Origin: Thiobacillus sp.
GTDB lineage: Bacteria; Pseudomonadota; Gammaproteobacteria; Burkholderiales; Thiobacillaceae
Assembly: GCA_020217265.1 (NCBI GenBank)
Contig: JAIWOS010000092.1
Span: 1-10,000 of the forward strand
Length of the DNA stretch: 10,000 bases
Reading direction: 5' to 3'
A program made the translations under genes and the position numbers. Shown in pieces: positions 6,772-10,000 of this stretch (positions within the stretch are counted from its first letter, which is position 1; each line of letters starts with the position of its first letter). The notes below the pieces were generated by a model. It made no database searches. It was not told the origin of the DNA and saw only the letters and a program-made list of their open reading frames with translations.

Positions 6772-7843
6772 GGCTTTTCTCGAAGTCGCCCATGTAATCG
6801 ACCAGCGCGCGCACGCCCTCGATGGGCATGGCGTTGTAGATCGACGCGCGCATGCCGCCGACCGAACGGTGGCCCTTGAGTTGCAGCAGACCGCGCTCCT
6901 TGGCGCCCTTGAGGAAGGCCTCGTCGAGCGCAGCGTCCTTCAGGGTGAAGGGCACGTTCATCAGCGAACGGTTTTGCTTCGCCACCGGCGAATGATAAAA
7001 ATCGCTGGCGTCGATCTTGGCGTACAGCATGCCGGCCTTTTCGCGGTTGGTCGCCTCCATCGCCGCAAGGCCGCCGTTGGCCTTCAGCCACTTGAAAACC
7101 AGGCCGGCGGTATACATCGCAAACGTCGGCGGCGTGTTGTACATCGATTCGTTGTCGGCGTGAATCTTGTAGTCGAACATGGTCGGCGTGCCCGGCACCG
7201 TTTCGCCGATGAGATCCTCACGCACGATGACGAGCGTCAAGCCCGCCGGGCCGATGTTCTTCTGCGCGCCGGCGTAGATGAGGCCGAATTTGCTCACGTC
7301 CATCGGCCGCGACAGGATGGTCGACGACATGTCGGCAACCAGCGGCGTGGCGCCGCTGTCGGGGATGTCGAAAATCTCGACCCCGCCGATGGTTTCGTTG
7401 GGCGTGTAGTGCAGGTAGGCTGCGCTGGCGTCGCGCTTCCAGTCCGCAAACGCCGGCGCATAGCTGAAGTTCTTGTCTTCGCTCGACGCCACCACGTTCA
7501 CCGCGCCGTATTTCTTCGCTTCCTTGATCGCCTTCTTCGACCACTCACCGGTGTTGAGATAATCGGCGGAAGTTTTGCCGCGCAGCAGGTTCATCGGCAC
7601 CATCGCAAACTGGGAAGACGCCCCGCCCTGCAGGAACAGCACCTTGTAGTGGGCCGGAATGCCCATCACCTCGCGCAGATCGGCCTCGGCCTCCGCCGCA
7701 ATGCCCATGAACTCCTTGCCGCGGTGACTCATTTCCATCACCGACATGCCGCTGCCATGCCAGTCGACCATTTCGGCCTGCACCTGTTGCAGGACGGCTT
7801 TCGGCAATACCGCCGGGCCGGCGCTGAAGTTGTAGATCGTCAT
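6764..7843 (-). CDS. serC: Phosphoserine aminotransferase
   Basis: SerC is a class V PLP aminotransferase that converts 3-phosphohydroxypyruvate and glutamate to phosphoserine. In bacteria using the DXP-dependent PLP route it also acts on 3-hydroxy-2-oxo-4-phosphonooxybutanoate (the PdxF activity). The 359-residue protein has IYNFSAGPAVLP (3-14), the phosphate-binding GGASSQFAM (73-81), Trp101 in NTGEWSKKA, ADMSSTILSRP (170-180) with Asp171, and YAGAQKNIGPAGL (190-202) with Lys195 as the PLP lysine; HRSVGGMRASIYNAM is near the C-terminus. The start is ATG at 7843, where the family text begins, with AAGGGG 9 bases upstream. A GTG at 7861 would overlap gyrA and add six residues with no family match. 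It lies 14 bases after gyrA with no terminator between them and overlaps serA by 8 bases. Confidence 0.98.
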   Translation of the reverse strand: MTIYNFSAGPAVLPKAVLQQVQAEMVDWHGSGMSVMEMSHRGKEFMGIAAEAEADLREVMGIPAHYKVLFLQGGASSQFAMVPMNLLRGKTSADYLNTGEWSKKAIKEAKKYGAVNVVASSEDKNFSYAPAFADWKRDASAAYLHYTPNETIGGVEIFDIPDSGATPLVADMSSTILSRPMDVSKFGLIYAGAQKNIGPAGLTLVIVREDLIGETVPGTPTMFDYKIHADNESMYNTPPTFAMYTAGLVFKWLKANGGLAAMEATNREKAGMLYAKIDASDFYHSPVAKQNRSLMNVPFTLKDAALDEAFLKGAKERGLLQLKGHRSVGGMRASIYNAMPIEGVRALVDYMGDFEKSHG

Positions 7844-7852
7844 TGCGGTAAT

Positions 7853-7858
7853 CCCCTT
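7853..7858 (-). promoter_or_regulatory. serC Shine-Dalgarno (AAGGGG) touching the gyrA stop
   Basis: AAGGGG lies 9 bases before the serC ATG, and its first A is the last base of the gyrA TGA stop. Ribosomes finishing gyrA therefore stop on the serC ribosome-binding site, which suggests coupling. It supports the ATG at 7843 rather than the GTG at 7861. Confidence 0.65.
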
Positions 7859-10000
7859 CACTCGGTGTCGTTGTCTGTTTCGGCCACTTTTTCCAGGCTG
7901 ATGAGCTTCTCGCCCTTGTCGAGGTTGATCAGCGTCACGCCTTGCGTCGCGCGGCTCATGGCGCGGATTTCCTTCACGCGCGTGCGGATCAGCACGCCGC
8001 CGGTGGTGATCAGCATGATCTCGTCGTCGTCCTTCACCAGCGTGGCTGCCACAACCTTGCCGTTGCGCTCGCTGGTCTGGATCGCGATCATGCCTTGCGT
8101 GGCGCGCGCATGCCGCGTGTACTCGGCAATCGGCGTGCGCTTGCCGAAGCCATTCTCGGTGGCGGTCAGAACGTAGTCGTTCTCGTCCTCGGCGACCAGG
8201 AGCGAAATCAGCTTGCCGCCCTTGGCGAGCTTCATGCCGATGACACCACGTGCGGCGCGGCCCATCGGGCGCACGTCGTTCTCGTCGAAACGCACGGCCT
8301 TGCCGGTGTCGGAGAACAGCATCACGTCGTGGCGGCCGTCGGTGATCGACGCGCCGATGAGGAAATCGCCGTCGTCCAGACCCACGGCGATGATGCCAGC
8401 GGTGCGCGGACGCGAAAACTCGCTCAGAGGCGTCTTCTTGACGATGCCATTGCTGGTGGCCATGAACACGTAATGCTCGTCGTCGAACGATTTCACCGGC
8501 AACAGCGCGTTGATCTTCTCGCCCTCCTCCAGCGGCAGCAGGTTGACGATGGGCTTGCCGCGCGCGGTGCGCCCGCCCTGCGGCACGTTGTAGACCTTGA
8601 GCCAGTAAAGGCGGCCCCGGTTGGAGAAGCAGAGGATGTAATCATGGGTGTTGGCGATGAACATCTTCTCGATGAAGTCTTCATCGCGGGTAGCAGCCGC
8701 CTGCTTGCCGCGCCCGCCGCGCTTTTGCGCGCGGTAATCGTCGAGCGGCTGCGACTTCATGTAGCCGCCGTGCGACAGGGTCACGACCATCTCTTCCGGC
8801 TTGATGAGATCCTCCATCGACATGTCCTGCGCGTGCTCGACGATGGTCGAACGGCGCGCGTCGCCGAACTGGTCCTGGATTTCCTTGAGTTCGTCGCGGA
8901 TGATCTGGGTGATGCGCGCCGGGTTCGCGAGGATGTCGAGGAGGTCGGCAATCTTCGCCATGATCTCCTTGTACTCGGCCAGAATCTTGTCGGATTCCAG
9001 GTTGGTGAGGCGCTGCAACTGCATTTCGAGAATGCGCTGCGCCTGGATTTCCGAAAGATGGTAGCCATCGGCGTGCAGGCCGAACTCGGGCCCGACGTTG
9101 GCCGGGCGGGAATATTCGGGATCGATGCGCGCCAGCATTTCCTCGACCATCGCCGACTTCCAGGCACGGCCGAGCAGACGTTCCTTGGCGATCGCCGGCG
9201 TTTCGGACGACTTGATCAGCTCCACGATCTCGTCGACGTTGGCGAGCGCGACCGCCAGACCTTCGAGGATGTGGCCGCGTTCGCGCGCTTTCCTGAGATC
9301 GAACACGGTGCGCCGCGTGACGACTTCGCGGCGGTGGCGCAGGAAGGCGTCGAGCATTTCCTTCAGGTTGAGCAGGCGCGGCTGACCGTCGATCAGCGCC
9401 ACCATGTTCATGCCGAAGGTGTCCTGCATCTGCGTCTGCTTGTACAGATTGTTCAGGATCACGTCAGCGTTCTCGCCGCGCTTCAACTCGATGTAGACGC
9501 GCATGCCCGACTTGTCGGATTCGTCGCGCAGATCGGAAATGCCGTCGATCTGCTTCTCGCGCACCAGCTCGCCAATCTTGATCAGCAGATTGGCCTTGTT
9601 CACCTGGTAGGGCAGCTCGTCGATGATGATCGCCTGCTTGCCGCCGCTCTTGTCCACGTCTTCGACGTGGCAGGTGGCGCGCATCACCACACGGCCACGC
9701 CCGGTGCGGTAGCCGTCGCGCACGCCGGACAGGCCATAGATGATGCCTGCGGTGGGAAAATCTGGCGCCTTGACGATATTGATGAGCGACTCGATGTCGA
9801 TCTCGGGATCGTCAAGTAGCGCGGTGAGCGCCGTGCAGATGTCGGTGAGGTTGTGCGGCGGGATGTTGGTCGCCATACCCACCGCGATGCCGGACGAACC
9901 GTTGATCAAGAGGTTGGGTATCTTGGTCGGCAGCACCAGCGGTTCCTGCTCGGAACCGTCGTAGTTGGGGCCGAAATCGACGGTTTCCTTGTCCAGGTCG
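7858..10000 (-). CDS. gyrA: DNA gyrase subunit A, 5' end cut by window edge
   Basis: GyrA is the DNA-breaking and wrapping subunit of gyrase, which introduces negative supercoils as a GyrA2GyrB2 complex. The frame stays open to base 10000, and 713 codons are present. The fragment opens with [20 protein letters not shown], matching E. coli GyrA near residue 150, so the catalytic Tyr and the quinolone-resistance region lie outside the window. It contains the rest of the breakage-reunion core ([19 protein letters not shown], then the coiled-coil segment with [20 protein letters not shown]). The C-terminal beta-pinwheel follows, starting with the GyrA-box QKRGGRGKQ at 8701-8727, which distinguishes gyrase from topoisomerase IV ParC. 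Later blades repeat the RxxGxxG-type pattern ([42 protein letters not shown]). The tail (VAETDNDTE) is acidic but shorter than in E. coli. serC follows 14 bases after the stop. Confidence 0.98.
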   Translation of the reverse strand, partial: DLDKETVDFGPNYDGSEQEPLVLPTKIPNLLINGSSGIAVGMATNIPPHNLTDICTALTALLDDPEIDIESLINIVKAPDFPTAGIIYGLSGVRDGYRTGRGRVVMRATCHVEDVDKSGGKQAIIIDELPYQVNKANLLIKIGELVREKQIDGISDLRDESDKSGMRVYIELKRGENADVILNNLYKQTQMQDTFGMNMVALIDGQPRLLNLKEMLDAFLRHRREVVTRRTVFDLRKARERGHILEGLAVALANVDEIVELIKSSETPAIAKERLLGRAWKSAMVEEMLARIDPEYSRPANVGPEFGLHADGYHLSEIQAQRILEMQLQRLTNLESDKILAEYKEIMAKIADLLDILANPARITQIIRDELKEIQDQFGDARRSTIVEHAQDMSMEDLIKPEEMVVTLSHGGYMKSQPLDDYRAQKRGGRGKQAAATRDEDFIEKMFIANTHDYILCFSNRGRLYWLKVYNVPQGGRTARGKPIVNLLPLEEGEKINALLPVKSFDDEHYVFMATSNGIVKKTPLSEFSRPRTAGIIAVGLDDGDFLIGASITDGRHDVMLFSDTGKAVRFDENDVRPMGRAARGVIGMKLAKGGKLISLLVAEDENDYVLTATENGFGKRTPIAEYTRHARATQGMIAIQTSERNGKVVAATLVKDDDEIMLITTGGVLIRTRVKEIRAMSRATQGVTLINLDKGEKLISLEKVAETDNDTE

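Noticed and set aside
3768..6879. Several other long plus-strand frames (3768-5093, 4625-5611, 5728-6879) and 6746-8176
   Set aside because: They mirror hisC, pheA, serA and serC. Third-position GC bias removes stops from the antisense frame. No ribosome-binding site plus protein family support was seen.
7942..9819. A 625-codon open frame on the plus strand opposite gyrA
   Set aside because: It lies wholly antisense to an unambiguous GyrA. The translation is low-complexity and rich in Arg, His, Val and Ala, as expected from the reverse complement of GC-rich codons, and shows no recognisable domain.
1..10000. Mobile elements, CRISPR arrays, tRNA genes, defence or secondary-metabolite genes
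   Set aside because: Both strands were read for direct or inverted repeats, transposase or integrase motifs and cloverleaf-like segments. The window is filled by conserved housekeeping genes and none of these is supported.

Overview
This window is an ordinary but very compact housekeeping supraoperon, read entirely from the minus strand. In transcription order (right to left) it holds gyrA (5' end outside the window), serC, serA, pheA, hisC, tyrA, aroA, cmk and rpsA (3' end outside the window). The GC-rich sequence and this gene order point to a betaproteobacterium. The protein sequences fit that, but the genus cannot be fixed from the window. A related gyrA-serC-pheA-hisC-tyrA/aroA-cmk-rpsA order is known from Pseudomonas, where tyrA and aroA are fused. 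Here they are separate genes, and a serA gene sits between serC and pheA.

Layout: 10000-7858 is the GyrA C-terminal four-fifths. After a 14-base gap, 7843-624 carries seven genes (serC, serA, pheA, hisC, tyrA, aroA, cmk). All six junctions between them overlap, by 8, 4, 1, 4, 1 and 4 bases (ATGA, GTGA or TGATG type). A 75-base leader (623-549) with a GC-rich hairpin then precedes rpsA (548-1). There is no gene-free stretch above 300 bases. I see no tRNA, rRNA, CRISPR, insertion sequence, or clear promoter or terminator.

How the genes work together: SerA and SerC catalyse the first two steps of serine synthesis, and SerC also serves pyridoxal phosphate synthesis in many bacteria. AroA makes EPSP, the precursor of chorismate. 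PheA (chorismate mutase/prephenate dehydratase), TyrA and the HisC-type aminotransferase carry chorismate to phenylalanine and tyrosine, and HisC may also act in histidine synthesis. The flanking genes serve DNA topology (gyrA), CMP/dCMP phosphorylation (cmk) and translation (rpsA). The operon therefore mixes amino-acid supply with replication and translation functions.

No new biological system is visible. The points worth a second look are residue-level: a Ser in AroA where Pro is usual at the glyphosate-associated position, a SerA lacking the usual catalytic Glu motif, and an Arg in the TyrA cofactor loop. The serA insertion, the unbroken chain of overlaps and the rpsA leader hairpin are also of interest.
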